DNA from: Pseudohongiella sp. O18 | GTDB taxonomy: Bacteria; Pseudomonadota; Gammaproteobacteria; Pseudomonadales; Pseudohongiellaceae | DNA length: 64,000 nucleotides | Assembly (NCBI RefSeq): GCF_021729085.1 | Contig: NZ_JAJSAR010000001.1 | Span: 1,054,001-1,118,000, forward strand | Reading direction: 5' to 3' | Made by a program: the position numbers and the translations under genes | The notes under the pieces: generated by a model | Told to the model about the DNA's origin: nothing | Databases searched by the model: none | The model's input: the letters and a program-made list of their open reading frames with translations, nothing else | Shown here: one piece after another, positions 9,318 through 18,288 of the stretch | Layout of the letters: each line of letters starts with the position of its first letter | Numbering within the stretch: the stretch's first letter is position 1

Positions 9318-10676
9318 TCATTCCGTAGTTAACCATCCCATAATCTGGACGATCCGGTCATTGATCGGGTAACGGCCCGTGGTCCAGCCCAGCCGGACAA
9401 CAACGAGATCCTGCGAGGGCAGCACAGTTACCGATTGCTCGCGATTGCCATTGGCCGCGTAGGCGTCTGGCGGCAGATCCGGCCAGCGCTGGTCGGCATT
9501 GCCGCGATTAAGCCAGAACTGATAACCGTAGGCGCGGTTGTTGCGCGAGCTGTTGGGTGATGTCGCCCGTTCCACCCAGTCTTCACTGACGATACGATGT
9601 CCATTGAGGACGCCGCCATTGAGCATCATCTGACCGATTCGCGCCCAGTCTCGCGCTGATGCGTAGAAATACGAGCTCCCGACCAGAATGCCTGCAGCAT
9701 CTGGTTCGAAAACAGTGTGCTGAAAACTCAAAGGCGTTGCGATGTGTTCCCGGTAGTCAGCCAGACTGTCAGCCAGCGTTGCCCCAGTGTGATTAAAATA
9801 AACACGGGAAAGTATGTTTGCTGTTCCGGAGCTGTAGTTGAACTGCGTGCCTGGGCGCTGCGCGACGGGGCGCCTGATGGCGTAATCGGAGCCGGAGGCC
9901 TCGGTGAACAGCATGGCAGTTGCGTCGTCGCCAGGATTGTAGGCCTCCGAAAAAGCCAGACCATCGGTCATCGTCAACAGGTCTGTCAGTTCGATATTGG
10001 CGCGCTCGTCATCAGCCCACTGTTCAACCACCGGAGTTGTGGTCGGATCCAGCAGTCCCCGGTATTCAAGATTGCCCAGCATGATGGCCATCAGGCTTTT
10101 GGCCATTGACCAGCCCAGCAGTGGCGTTTCGGCATCCGCCTCGCCAGCGTAGGACTCAGCGATGATCTGACCATTGTGCACAATCAGCAGTGCGCGTGTG
10201 TCCAGGCCCTCTGTGTTGTCAGCTGCGATCATAGCGTCGAGCTGCGACTGTATGGCGGAGTCGATCGTTTCTACTCGCGTGCCGTGCGGCCAGCGGCTGC
10301 TGAAAACAGGCATTGGGATTCTTTCTTCAGCAGCGTAGTCTGCCCGTTGCTCGAAGCCCTCGTAGTCGGCGTAGCAGCCGATGCCATCAACATGGGTGGC
10401 TGTGGTTGTGGCAAGGCCAAGGAAAGAGGTGGTGACGCGCTCATTGCTGTCATCAAACTCTACGCTCAGATAGTCCAGCAGCGGTGAGTACTTAACGAGA
10501 TCATCCAGCGCCTGCTGTTGACTGAAACCGCTGACATAGCGTCCGCTGCAAAGCAGTTTGGCACCAATTCCTGATGCAACGCCCGGCGCGCTGGCCACAT
10601 AAGCGGGAGTAATGCCATTGGCAAAGGCAATGCTGAGCACCGCGACGATGGCCACAGTGACTATTATTTTTTTCAT
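9318..10676 (-). CDS. Secreted serine hydrolase, class C beta-lactamase fold
   Basis: 452 residues. The N-terminus (MKKIIVTVAIVAVLSIAFANG) is a signal peptide or anchor, so the enzyme is exported. The nucleophile motif is S190-M-A-K193 (LLGWSMAKSLMAIML), and Y281-S-S (FNYSSGTANIL) stands in for the YxN motif; WARIGQMMLNGG and a late GYQFWLNRG segment are also characteristic. This resembles the EstB / 6-aminohexanoate-dimer-hydrolase branch of family S12. The substrate (ester, amide or peptide) cannot be told from sequence, and resistance to beta-lactams should not be assumed. The first 100 residues after the signal peptide have no obvious match. It is divergent from the acyl-AMP-ligase-like gene. 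Confidence 0.85.
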   Translation of the reverse strand: MKKIIVTVAIVAVLSIAFANGITPAYVASAPGVASGIGAKLLCSGRYVSGFSQQQALDDLVKYSPLLDYLSVEFDDSNERVTTSFLGLATTTATHVDGIGCYADYEGFEQRADYAAEERIPMPVFSSRWPHGTRVETIDSAIQSQLDAMIAADNTEGLDTRALLIVHNGQIIAESYAGEADAETPLLGWSMAKSLMAIMLGNLEYRGLLDPTTTPVVEQWADDERANIELTDLLTMTDGLAFSEAYNPGDDATAMLFTEASGSDYAIRRPVAQRPGTQFNYSSGTANILSRVYFNHTGATLADSLADYREHIATPLSFQHTVFEPDAAGILVGSSYFYASARDWARIGQMMLNGGVLNGHRIVSEDWVERATSPNSSRNNRAYGYQFWLNRGNADQRWPDLPPDAYAANGNREQSVTVLPSQDLVVVRLGWTTGRYPINDRIVQIMGWLTTE

Positions 10677-10797
10677 AAAAACTCACATGTGATGGCAAAA
10701 ATGAGACGCTGCTCACGATTATGTCACAAAGAAATTGGCGGGGGCCATGTCAATATTCTAGACTGCAGCGACTAGTGGACATCCGCAAGGACTGCCG

Positions 10798-12420
10798 ATG
10801 ATAGATGCTCGACGGGCGCGGGATCTGATCACGTTGCTCGAGCAAACAGCGTCCGCTTATCCGACGTTGGCGTTATACAACTTTATAGCCGCAATGCCAG
10901 GCGCGGTGCAGGCGATGACCGGCAGTGATCTGCTGCACCGTGCTCAACTTCTCGCTGGCAGCCTTCAGGCTGTGTCCGGGCGTCGTCGACACGTGGTGTT
11001 GATGTATACCAATGACGAGTTGCGCGAGCTGGTTGAGGCATTGTTCGCTGTAATCCTGTCGGGCCATGTGCCGGTGCTGGTGAGGGCCAATCTGCCTGCC
11101 GATCGGCACAGCCTGCTCTCAACCATCACCACGCTGGAACCTGCCGTGGTACTGGTTTCCGAGCAGCGATTGCGAACGCTGGCCGACTTGCTTGCTCATC
11201 ACCGCCTGCCCTTAACCCCCCATGTGGCTGCACTATCGACTCTGAAGCGCGGCCCCTGGCAGCGCCCTGCATTGAATGGCAGTCATGTCGCTCTCAAACT
11301 GCCCGCCAAAACAGGCGTGCGCTCCGGTGCTGAGTCCAGTTCCGCAGCCGGATTCAAGGCCTACACGCATGCCGATGTGTTGAACTCGCTTCGACACCTT
11401 GATAAAGCCATGGCTCTTCGGGACGACGACAGATTGTTTGCCTGGCAGGCCATGAACGGAATTCGGCCCCTTCTCCTGCATGTCCTGATGCCCGTTTACG
11501 CGGCGCTGCCAAGCTATCTTGGCATGGCTGCCGGGGTGCCAGTGACCCCTGAACGCTGGTGGTCGGCGATCAATCAGTATGGCTGCACGGTGGCCGGAAG
11601 CTACACCACGTCGCTGTTGTCCGGGAAAGATTCGTCCGTTGTGTTGGCTGGTGGCAAAAGTACATTGCGTTTGTATTATGAAAGTGACCGTCTCGCAAAC
11701 CCGGTCCTGCTTAAGCGGATGATGGCGTGCTTTCGTCGCCAGCAAATACAGCCGCCGAAGCTCTGTTTTCTTTATGAGCCTGCGCTGTTCGATGGCGTCA
11801 TTCTGGCCAGGCAGGACATCAGCACCATTAGCATTGCAGGTCGCAGGCTGCTTGGTGTCGGTGGCGAATCGGGCTCACATCGCTGGAATCTGCAGCGCTT
11901 GCCAGAAGGCATCGCCCGAAATCTGGTGCCTGTAACAGGCGATGCCTGTCTGGTCAGCTGGACGCGCGCCGGCGCTGGAAAAGCGGTCCGGCAGACGCCA
12001 GTGCAGGACATTGTCGTGGTGCGAAATGACACGCTGTATATTCTTGGGCAGTTCGATAACCTGATTCAGTGTGGCAGTCAGCTTGTTTGCGCTGAGCATC
12101 TGGAAGCGCTGATCACGCAACACTTCCTGAAGCGTCATATCAGCCATTGCATGGCGATTGGCGGGAATCACCGCCAGGAGATTGTGCTGATGGTGGAATG
12201 TGCCCGCAAGGCGCCGGCCGAAACCTGGCGGGGCCTGGTGCCGGACATTGTAAAGCTGATGGCGGAGGTACTGGGACTGCCGGCACCGAGGGTTTTGCTG
12301 TTGCGACCGGGCAGTCTGCCCAAGACGGATGCTGGTACATTGCAACGAGCGCGCTGCCGGGAACTGTTTCAGTCTGGAGCAATCATGACGCGGCTGCAGC
12401 CAGTGAGGGGCAAAGCCTGA
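10798..12420 (+). CDS. Degenerate acyl-AMP ligase-like (ANL superfamily) protein
   Basis: 540 residues. The fold is recognisable from an N-terminal AMP-binding-like region, a hinge-like LYILGQFDNLIQCGSQLVC segment (about 417-435, like the GRxKDxII motif) and a terminal GSLPKTDAGTLQRARCRELF (about 501-520). The catalytic features look lost: the phosphate-binding TSGSTGxPKG loop is replaced by a Ser/Ala/Gly-rich SGAESSSAAGFKAYTHADV (about 177-195), and the usual Lys of the terminal SGK is Thr (DAGT). It most resembles fatty-acyl-AMP ligases. It may be a pseudoenzyme or have an unusual activity. ATG 10798 follows an AAGGA at 10787. No acyl carrier protein or polyketide gene is adjacent. Confidence 0.6.
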   Translation: MIDARRARDLITLLEQTASAYPTLALYNFIAAMPGAVQAMTGSDLLHRAQLLAGSLQAVSGRRRHVVLMYTNDELRELVEALFAVILSGHVPVLVRANLPADRHSLLSTITTLEPAVVLVSEQRLRTLADLLAHHRLPLTPHVAALSTLKRGPWQRPALNGSHVALKLPAKTGVRSGAESSSAAGFKAYTHADVLNSLRHLDKAMALRDDDRLFAWQAMNGIRPLLLHVLMPVYAALPSYLGMAAGVPVTPERWWSAINQYGCTVAGSYTTSLLSGKDSSVVLAGGKSTLRLYYESDRLANPVLLKRMMACFRRQQIQPPKLCFLYEPALFDGVILARQDISTISIAGRRLLGVGGESGSHRWNLQRLPEGIARNLVPVTGDACLVSWTRAGAGKAVRQTPVQDIVVVRNDTLYILGQFDNLIQCGSQLVCAEHLEALITQHFLKRHISHCMAIGGNHRQEIVLMVECARKAPAETWRGLVPDIVKLMAEVLGLPAPRVLLLRPGSLPKTDAGTLQRARCRELFQSGAIMTRLQPVRGKA

Positions 12421-12422
12421 AC

Positions 12423-13175
12423 TCAGCTGCCGCGCTGGCCAAACAGGGCCGTGCCGATGCGGATGATTGTGGCGCCCTCCGCGATGGCGGCCGGGAAGTC
12501 TCCACTCATGCCGATGGACAGTGTGTCCATCGTTGCATGACGTGTGCACAACTCGTCGAATAGTTCTTTGAGAGGGCGAAACGTCTGACGCTGCTGCTCG
12601 TAGTCAGAACTGACCGCTGGAATCGCCATCAGGCCTCTGAGAACCAGCCGGTCCATCTGGCTGATCTCCTGACAAAGTGCTGCTGTCTCCGCGAGTGAGA
12701 CGCCTGACTTGGTATCTTCATCTGACAGGTTCACCTGAACGCAGACGTTTAATGCTGCCTTGTTGGCAGGGCGCTGCTCGTCAAGCCGGCGGGCGATTTT
12801 GACACGATCAACGCTGTGCACCCAGTCAAATGCCCCGGCTATATCCCGGGTCTTGTTGGACTGTACCGGACCGATGAAATGCCAGTTTATTGCCAGGGAG
12901 TCAGCCTGAGGTCCAGTCGTAGCGGTGGACGAAACAGATTCCGGCGTTAGCGCAGTAATTTTTTCCAGCGCTTCCTGCACGTAGTTCTCACCAAAGTCAC
13001 GTGCGCCGGCATGCCAGGCTTCGCGTATCCGGTCTACGCCATGCGTTTTGCTGACCGCCAGCAATAAGATGCTGGCGGGGTCGCGACCGACCTTGAGGGC
13101 TTCGTCGCGTAATTGCTGCAGCAAATGCTGGTAGCGGCTGGCAACCGATGAGTCGTTCTGTGTGTTTGCTGTCAT
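12423..13175 (-). CDS. yggS: YggS-family pyridoxal phosphate homeostasis protein
   Basis: 250 residues; an alanine-racemase-like TIM barrel that binds PLP and buffers the free cofactor rather than catalysing a reaction. PLP-binding Lys43 lies in LLLAVSKTHG; other family marks are DFGENYVQEALEK, WHFIGPVQSNKTRDI, VNLSDEDTKSGVS, RGLMAIP and the C-terminal LSIGMSGDFPAAIAEGATIIRIG with the phosphate-binding MSGD. A low-complexity Ser/Thr-rich insertion (about 82-95) follows the ENYVQE motif. In Pseudomonas this gene is next to pilT; here the sigma/anti-sigma/S8 protease genes separate them. Confidence 0.95.
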   Translation of the reverse strand: MTANTQNDSSVASRYQHLLQQLRDEALKVGRDPASILLLAVSKTHGVDRIREAWHAGARDFGENYVQEALEKITALTPESVSSTATTGPQADSLAINWHFIGPVQSNKTRDIAGAFDWVHSVDRVKIARRLDEQRPANKAALNVCVQVNLSDEDTKSGVSLAETAALCQEISQMDRLVLRGLMAIPAVSSDYEQQRQTFRPLKELFDELCTRHATMDTLSIGMSGDFPAAIAEGATIIRIGTALFGQRGS

Positions 13176-13208
13176 GACGTGAATAATACCACGCCTTGCA
13201 AGACTTGA

Positions 13209-13964
13209 TTAACGGGCCAGCTGAGACCGTTCCTGCTCCGGCTGCAAAGGGCCATTCACCATCAGGGAATCCAGTATCTGGTCAATGCTGGTCGCACTTG
13301 ATGTAGCCGTCTGGTAGGTGGCTCCGGCCGCGTCAGTACTGATTGTCATTTCGGCGACGTTCAGCCACTCGTTGTTGGCTCGACAGACCACGCCCTCGCG
13401 CTGTTGTTGCGGGCTTTCAAGCAGGTAATGTCGACACAGGCGCGCACCAGCATCTTCAAAGCTAAAACTGATTTGCAGCTGCTGATTACCGGGCAGGCTG
13501 ACAGACTCGCCACTTGCGGCGCTGCTGATTGCTGCCAGAAATTCTGCCTGGCTGCCAGACCGGGTCTGTGCGATATCTGTCTGCATGCCACTGGATGAGC
13601 TGCCACTGCCAAGCAGATAACCGCCAGCCAGCCCCACAGCCAGAACCAGACAGGCTGCTTTGGCAAGATGTTGTTGAGCGTTGTCTGACAGTGTCTGGAT
13701 GGATTTGCGCCACGCAGACATCTGAACGACATTGTCGGTCGAAGTGGTCTGCGTGTCCTGCAGCATGGCGAGAACCGATGCCGGCATCGGGGTGTCGTCA
13801 ATCAGCCTTGCGTGACGTCGCACCAGCTCATCAGCCTGTTTCAGTTGCGCCAGCCGCGCTGCCAGCTCGTTGTTCGCTGCAAGCTGCTGCTCCACCTCGC
13901 GCTTCTCGGCGGGGGACAATTCGCCATCAATAAAGGCAGACAGTGTTTCGTCGGTTATCGTCAT
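13209..13964 (-). CDS. Putative membrane anti-sigma factor
   Basis: 251 residues. The N-terminus (ETLSAFIDGELSPAEKREVEQQL) has the acidic, helical look of cytoplasmic anti-sigma domains that hold group IV sigma factors; no HxxxCxxC zinc motif is present. One transmembrane helix (about 102-122, AACLVLAVGLAGGYLLG) is followed by a Ser/Gly linker and a periplasmic domain of about 125 residues. Its start is about 50 bp downstream of the ECF sigma stop, so the two should be co-transcribed. Together they form a sigma/transmembrane anti-sigma pair whose release may involve proteolysis. Confidence 0.8.
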   Translation of the reverse strand: MTITDETLSAFIDGELSPAEKREVEQQLAANNELAARLAQLKQADELVRRHARLIDDTPMPASVLAMLQDTQTTSTDNVVQMSAWRKSIQTLSDNAQQHLAKAACLVLAVGLAGGYLLGSGSSSSGMQTDIAQTRSGSQAEFLAAISSAASGESVSLPGNQQLQISFSFEDAGARLCRHYLLESPQQQREGVVCRANNEWLNVAEMTISTDAAGATYQTATSSATSIDQILDSLMVNGPLQPEQERSQLAR

Positions 13965-14015
13965 GGTTTCGACTCCGTAAGCCGATTGCTCGGGCGGACT
14001 GTGAAAAAAAACATC

Positions 14016-14492
14016 TCAATTCGTTAACTGCAGCGAGCTGGCGAGTCGTGCGCGTGCCCGGGATAGCCTGCTCATCACGGTGCCGATCGGAATTTCAAGT
14101 TCGTCGGCGACCTGTTGGTAAGGAAGGCCCTGAATGGCCACCATGGTCAATACTGTCTGCTGGTCTTCGGGCAGATGCTTGATAGCTGCCATGACACGCT
14201 CCAGTTCCATCTGCGAGTGGACATCGCTCTCACCATCCACCTGACCGGCTTCGTAAACTTCGGGCTCAACATCCACATTGCGTCGAATTTTGCGGGACCG
14301 GTATTCATCGATCCACAGATTCCGGCAGACGGTAAATGCCCATCGCGCCAGCTCAACGCCGTCGGGCACACCTTTCTTCAGCAGCCTTTCGACAGTTGCC
14401 TGCAGCAGATCGTCCGCATCATGCACGGACTGGGTCAGTGACCAGGCAAAGCGTCTCAGCGCTGGCAATAGCTCCAACAGCTCAGCTTTCAT
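14016..14492 (-). CDS. ECF (group IV) RNA polymerase sigma factor
   Basis: 158 residues from ATG 14492, preceded by an AAGGAG-type site on the minus strand; the frame is open upstream to 14576 but lacks sigma-like sequence. Region 2 is seen in DADDLLQATVERLLKKG and ARWAFTVCRNLWIDEYRSRK; region 4 in LPEDQQTVLTMVAIQGLPYQ and the recognition helix PIGTVMSRLSRARARL. No extra C-terminal domain. The downstream gene is its presumed anti-sigma factor. The divergent gene is an S8 protease lipoprotein with 82 bp between the two starts, so the pair may share a promoter region and be regulated together. Confidence 0.92.
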   Translation of the reverse strand: MKAELLELLPALRRFAWSLTQSVHDADDLLQATVERLLKKGVPDGVELARWAFTVCRNLWIDEYRSRKIRRNVDVEPEVYEAGQVDGESDVHSQMELERVMAAIKHLPEDQQTVLTMVAIQGLPYQQVADELEIPIGTVMSRLSRARARLASSLQLTN

Positions 14493-14574
14493 GGGGCTTG
14501 TTTTTCTCCTTCCTTGTGTCGATAACGAACAATCGTGTAGTTTATTCCGCCTGTAATCCAATTCCGAGCATATC

Positions 14575-16194
14575 ATGTTGTTCCAGGCTCACCGTTATTT
14601 CTTTAAGCGTGTCAGAACCATTGGTCTGGCGGCCCTGATCGCCATGCAGCTGGGCGCCTGTGTACCGCTGACGGCCGTGGTTGATGAGGCCCAGCAGGCC
14701 TATGAGCGACTTCGGGACCACAACGTGGTAGCCGCCAGGGAACGCAGGGAGCAGGAAGAAAGTGAGCGCTTACAATCTGGTTCGGGCGGTGGAGCAAATG
14801 AGAGCGTCGGCCAGAATGTTCAGACAGCACCTTCGCGTGGTCGAGCAGCAACAACATCTGATGCCTCTGCCGCCGTCAGCGGAGACATCATGCGGCGGGT
14901 TCAACAGGGTCAGATCGAGGTGACCAGTGCCGGTTTAACCACGCAGCCGTTTGTTGGCCCGGTCCGCCGCGCGGCGCCAGACACTGAGGGAGCGCCGCGA
15001 CCTTTGCAGGGACCGCCCAGAAATCCCGTTGGTCTGATTCCGCCTCTACCGGACAGGCTGCAATTACCCGTTAGCGGCGGTGTACCTCTGGCGGAAATTG
15101 AAGTGGCGCCCAACGTGCGCGCCATCGAGCGGCAGTGGGTCATGGTCGTGAATCCCGAGCAGCGCATCCAGCTGGAGATCCAGGCGCCTGTGGTCCTGCA
15201 GTTCATGATCAGGGAGCATGAACTCAATGCCATGAACCGGGATGTACTGGTATTTGATGTGCCGGCAGAGCTTGATGCTGATGATGCCATTTTGCAACTG
15301 TTGCCAGATAGCCTGCGACCATTAATGGATCGCAATCATGTATATCAGGCACAGACTGGTCCCGTGCCAGCGCGCGGCAGCAGTGTGTCCCTGCCAGTGC
15401 CGCTGGCCGCTATCTGTCAGGCACCGGTCTCTATAGGCATTATTGATTCTGCCGTAGATAACAATCATCCGGCACTGGCATACAGGGGACGTCAGGCACC
15501 TGTAGTCAGCCGCAGTTTTATCGAAGAGGGGCTCAGCAGTCCGCCCGCGCATGGCACGTCAATAGCAGGTGTACTGATAGGCCAGGGTGATGAGCTGGCA
15601 CCTGTGGTGCCGAATGCCACTCTTTATAGTGCAGCGGTTGTATACAGCCAGGATAACTATCGTCAGGGGGCCAGCGCCTCCAGCATCATGCAGGCGCTTG
15701 ACTGGCTGGCAGGTGAGTCAGCCGTCAGCGTTATCAACCTCAGTCTTACCGGGCCGGCCAATCGAGTCCTGGAGCAGGGCGTCAATATTGCTGCCGACCA
15801 GGGCAAGGTACTGGTTGCCGCTGCCGGTAATAACGGACCTTTTGCGCCAGAGCAATATCCATCGGCTTATGACCCGGTTGTTGCGGTGACTGCCGTTGCG
15901 GTCGATCGCAGCATCTATCGTTGGGCTAACCAGGGTAACCATGTGGAATTTGCTGCGCTGGGTGTGCAGCTGCCAACGGCGGGTAATGACGGCCGGCTGA
16001 CACGCCAGTCTGGCACCTCTCTGGCGGCTCCTATTGTAGCGGCCTTTTTTGCCTGCGAGCTGTCACGCAATGGAGGCAGTATTGCTTTGGCGCGGGAAAC
16101 TCTGCAGGCCCTGGCCGAAGACCTGGGCGACATCGGACGTGATGCTGTATTTGGATACGGCCTGTTGCATCCCTGGCCAATACCCCAACGCTAA
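14575..16194 (+). CDS. S8 (subtilisin-like) serine protease, predicted lipoprotein
   Basis: 539 residues. A hydrophobic N-terminus ends in a lipobox (LGAC, Cys29), so the protein is probably lipid-anchored outside the cytoplasm. A Gln/Glu/Arg-rich linker and low-complexity region (about 40-160) precede a domain of about 120 residues, then the protease. The triad is visible: Asp291 (IGIIDSAVD), His326 (AHGTSIAGVL) and Ser482 (SGTSLAAPIVA), with an oxyanion-type Asn in AAAGNNGPF. It is divergent from the ECF sigma/anti-sigma pair. An extracytoplasmic protease paired with a sigma system suggests it may either cleave the anti-sigma factor or be a target of the regulon; both are inference. Confidence 0.87.
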   Translation: MLFQAHRYFFKRVRTIGLAALIAMQLGACVPLTAVVDEAQQAYERLRDHNVVAARERREQEESERLQSGSGGGANESVGQNVQTAPSRGRAATTSDASAAVSGDIMRRVQQGQIEVTSAGLTTQPFVGPVRRAAPDTEGAPRPLQGPPRNPVGLIPPLPDRLQLPVSGGVPLAEIEVAPNVRAIERQWVMVVNPEQRIQLEIQAPVVLQFMIREHELNAMNRDVLVFDVPAELDADDAILQLLPDSLRPLMDRNHVYQAQTGPVPARGSSVSLPVPLAAICQAPVSIGIIDSAVDNNHPALAYRGRQAPVVSRSFIEEGLSSPPAHGTSIAGVLIGQGDELAPVVPNATLYSAAVVYSQDNYRQGASASSIMQALDWLAGESAVSVINLSLTGPANRVLEQGVNIAADQGKVLVAAAGNNGPFAPEQYPSAYDPVVAVTAVAVDRSIYRWANQGNHVEFAALGVQLPTAGNDGRLTRQSGTSLAAPIVAAFFACELSRNGGSIALARETLQALAEDLGDIGRDAVFGYGLLHPWPIPQR

Positions 16195-16314
16195 TGTGGA
16201 GCTGTGCAGGCGATGGCGCAGACTGGCAGCAGAGCCGCTATAAACACTTTAGTGTGCGATTGATTGGAGTTGCTGTCGTTTTTCTTTTTTGTTGAAGAAT
16301 AGGTAATGATTTAA

Positions 16315-17349
16315 ATGGATATAACCAAGCTGCTGACCTTCTCTGTAAACAATGGAGCATCGGATCTCCATCTGGCGGCGGGCATGCCACCATTGATCCG
16401 CGTTGATGGCGATATGCGCAAAATCGATTTGCCTTTGATGGACCACAAGACGGTGCAGGGGCTGATTTATGAAATCATGTCCGACCGGCAACGCAAAGAC
16501 TATGAAGAGTTCATGGAAACGGATTTTTCATTCGCGATATCGGGTGTGGCCCGTTTTCGTGTGAACGCGTTTACGCAGAATCGGGGCGCTGCGGCTGTTT
16601 TCCGGACCATTCCGGACAAGGTGCTGACAATGGAGCAGCTTGGGATGGGCAAGGTGTTTGAAACCATCGCCAGTCTCAGCAGAGGCCTGGTACTGGTTAC
16701 GGGTCCAACGGGTTCGGGCAAGAGTACTACGCTGGCAGCGATGATTGATTTCATCAACAAGTCGCGCTACGAACACATCCTGACCATAGAAGACCCCATC
16801 GAATTTGTGCATGAAAGTCACAAGTGTCTGGTCAACCAGCGTGAAGTACAGCGTGATACCCTGGGATTTAACCAGGCCCTGCGCTCAGCACTGCGTGAGG
16901 ACCCCGATATTATTCTGGTGGGTGAGTTGCGTGATCTGGAAACCATCCGTCTGGCACTGACGGCTGCTGAAACAGGACACCTGGTATTTGCAACACTGCA
17001 TACCAGTTCTGCCGCCAAGACCATTGACCGTATTGTGGACGTTTTCCCGGCTAGTGAGAAAAGCATGGTGCGCTCGATGTTGTCAGAATCCTTGCAGGCC
17101 GTCATTTCACAGACGCTCCTGAAGAAGAAAGGTGGGGGCCGTGTCGCCGCTCATGAAATCATGATGGCCACACCCGCCATACGTAACCTGATTCGAGAGG
17201 ACAAGATCGCGCAGATGTACTCGGCGATTCAGACTGGCGCCGGGGTGGGCATGCGCACACTGGATCAGTGTCTGAAGGAGCTGGTTACTGCCGGTACTGT
17301 CGAAGTCGAGATTGCGCGCAGCAAGGCGAAGATGCCGGATAATTTCTAG
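16315..17349 (+). CDS. pilT: Type IV pilus retraction ATPase PilT
   Basis: 344 residues, the length of P. aeruginosa PilT and very similar to it throughout. The hexameric ATPase drives pilus depolymerisation and twitching. Visible: N-terminal MDITKLLTFSVNNGASDLHL; Walker A GPTGSGKST (130-138); the Asp box ILTIEDPIEF; Walker B DPDIILVGELRD; His box ETGHLVFATLHTSSA; and the PilT-specific AIRNLIRE motif needed for retraction. The C-terminal KAKMPDNF fits PilT rather than PilU. pilU, usually next downstream, is absent; the next gene is a convergent ion channel. Confidence 0.97.
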   Translation: MDITKLLTFSVNNGASDLHLAAGMPPLIRVDGDMRKIDLPLMDHKTVQGLIYEIMSDRQRKDYEEFMETDFSFAISGVARFRVNAFTQNRGAAAVFRTIPDKVLTMEQLGMGKVFETIASLSRGLVLVTGPTGSGKSTTLAAMIDFINKSRYEHILTIEDPIEFVHESHKCLVNQREVQRDTLGFNQALRSALREDPDIILVGELRDLETIRLALTAAETGHLVFATLHTSSAAKTIDRIVDVFPASEKSMVRSMLSESLQAVISQTLLKKKGGGRVAAHEIMMATPAIRNLIREDKIAQMYSAIQTGAGVGMRTLDQCLKELVTAGTVEVEIARSKAKMPDNF

Positions 17350-17406
17350 TTCAGATCACGTGCATGCTGCCCGGAAACTGTCTGCAGGCCTGGGGCAGCT
17401 GCTGCT

Positions 17407-18243
17407 TTATTCGCTGGACGTCCGGGACGACTGCGGGATAGACGCCTGCAGTCGATCCACCTTGTCATTCAGTTCACGAATCAGCACCAGCATTTCTTCG
17501 CGCTCGGCGTGCGCGGCACTTTCCTTTTCGTCGCGGCGGCGATTCTCTTCTTCGTAGTGACTTTCCTGCATGGTGCTGACGATGATACCGATAAACAGGT
17601 TCAGGACAACAAAGGCTGTGATCAGTACAAAGGTGATAAAGAACATCCAGGCATAGGGATAAACTGCCATAACCGGTCGTGATACACCTTCTGACCAGCT
17701 TTCCAGTGTCATCACCTGGAACAGCGTATAGAGTGTGCGGCCAAGCGTTCCAAAGTCGTCAGGAAAACGTTCGGCAAACAACTGCGTGCCCATAACGCCA
17801 AAGATGTAAAACACCATCGACAGCAAAAACAGAATCCAGCCGATGCTGGGAATCGCGCGCAACAATGACTCGATGATACGGCGGAGCCGATCAATTTTGG
17901 TCAGCAATCTCAGTACCCTGAGGATACGCAGCGCACGCAGTATCGCCAATGGCCCGGTGGCAGGCAGCAGGGCAATGCCAACTATCACAATATCAAAGAC
18001 ATTCCAGCCGCTGCGGAAGAAACGGTGCCCGTATGCGTAGAGTTTCAGCGCAATCTCGGTGACAAATATCGCCAGTACAAGCTGCTCGATTATTCTGAGC
18101 GGTTCGCCAGCAATACGCATCACGCTGGCGGAAGTTTCCAGGCCCAGCGTAATCGCATTAAAGATGATCACCCCAATGATAAAATTCTGGACTATCGAGC
18201 TTTCTATCCAGCGTTCAACGCGCTGACGAAACGACTGCTTCAT
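17407..18243 (-). CDS. Bacterial voltage-gated sodium channel (NavBac family)
   Basis: 278 residues, one six-helix subunit expected to form a homotetramer. The S4 sensor has four arginines every third residue (R103, R106, R109, R112 in ILRALRILRVLRLL). The pore loop carries FQVMTLESWSEGV, and TLESWS (179-184) is the Na+ selectivity filter of NaChBac/NavMs/NavAb-type channels. After S6 (about 203-225) an acidic/basic coiled coil (about 230-270) should form the tetramerisation bundle. Such channels occur in marine and alkaliphilic bacteria and are linked to sodium-based motility, chemotaxis and pH homeostasis. It starts about 45 bp downstream of gcvP on the same strand, with a hairpin between. 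Confidence 0.93.
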   Translation of the reverse strand: MKQSFRQRVERWIESSIVQNFIIGVIIFNAITLGLETSASVMRIAGEPLRIIEQLVLAIFVTEIALKLYAYGHRFFRSGWNVFDIVIVGIALLPATGPLAILRALRILRVLRLLTKIDRLRRIIESLLRAIPSIGWILFLLSMVFYIFGVMGTQLFAERFPDDFGTLGRTLYTLFQVMTLESWSEGVSRPVMAVYPYAWMFFITFVLITAFVVLNLFIGIIVSTMQESHYEEENRRRDEKESAAHAEREEMLVLIRELNDKVDRLQASIPQSSRTSSE

Positions 18244-18258
18244 GACACAACCTCAAGA

Positions 18259-18285
18259 CCTGGCGGGCAACATGCGTTCGCCAGG
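18259..18285 (-). terminator. Hairpin between gcvP and the sodium channel gene
   Basis: A perfect 7-bp stem (CCTGGCG / CGCCAGG, loop 13 nt) starts 4 bp beyond the gcvP stop codon. It lacks a proper T run, so it may be an attenuator or mRNA-stabilising structure rather than a full terminator. Confidence 0.35.
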
Positions 18286-18288
18286 CTC

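Noticed and set aside
10683-10692. TCACATGTGA palindrome just upstream of the serine hydrolase start
   Set aside because: A 10-bp palindrome is expected by chance at this scale and it does not fit the TGTGA-N6-TCACA CRP spacing.
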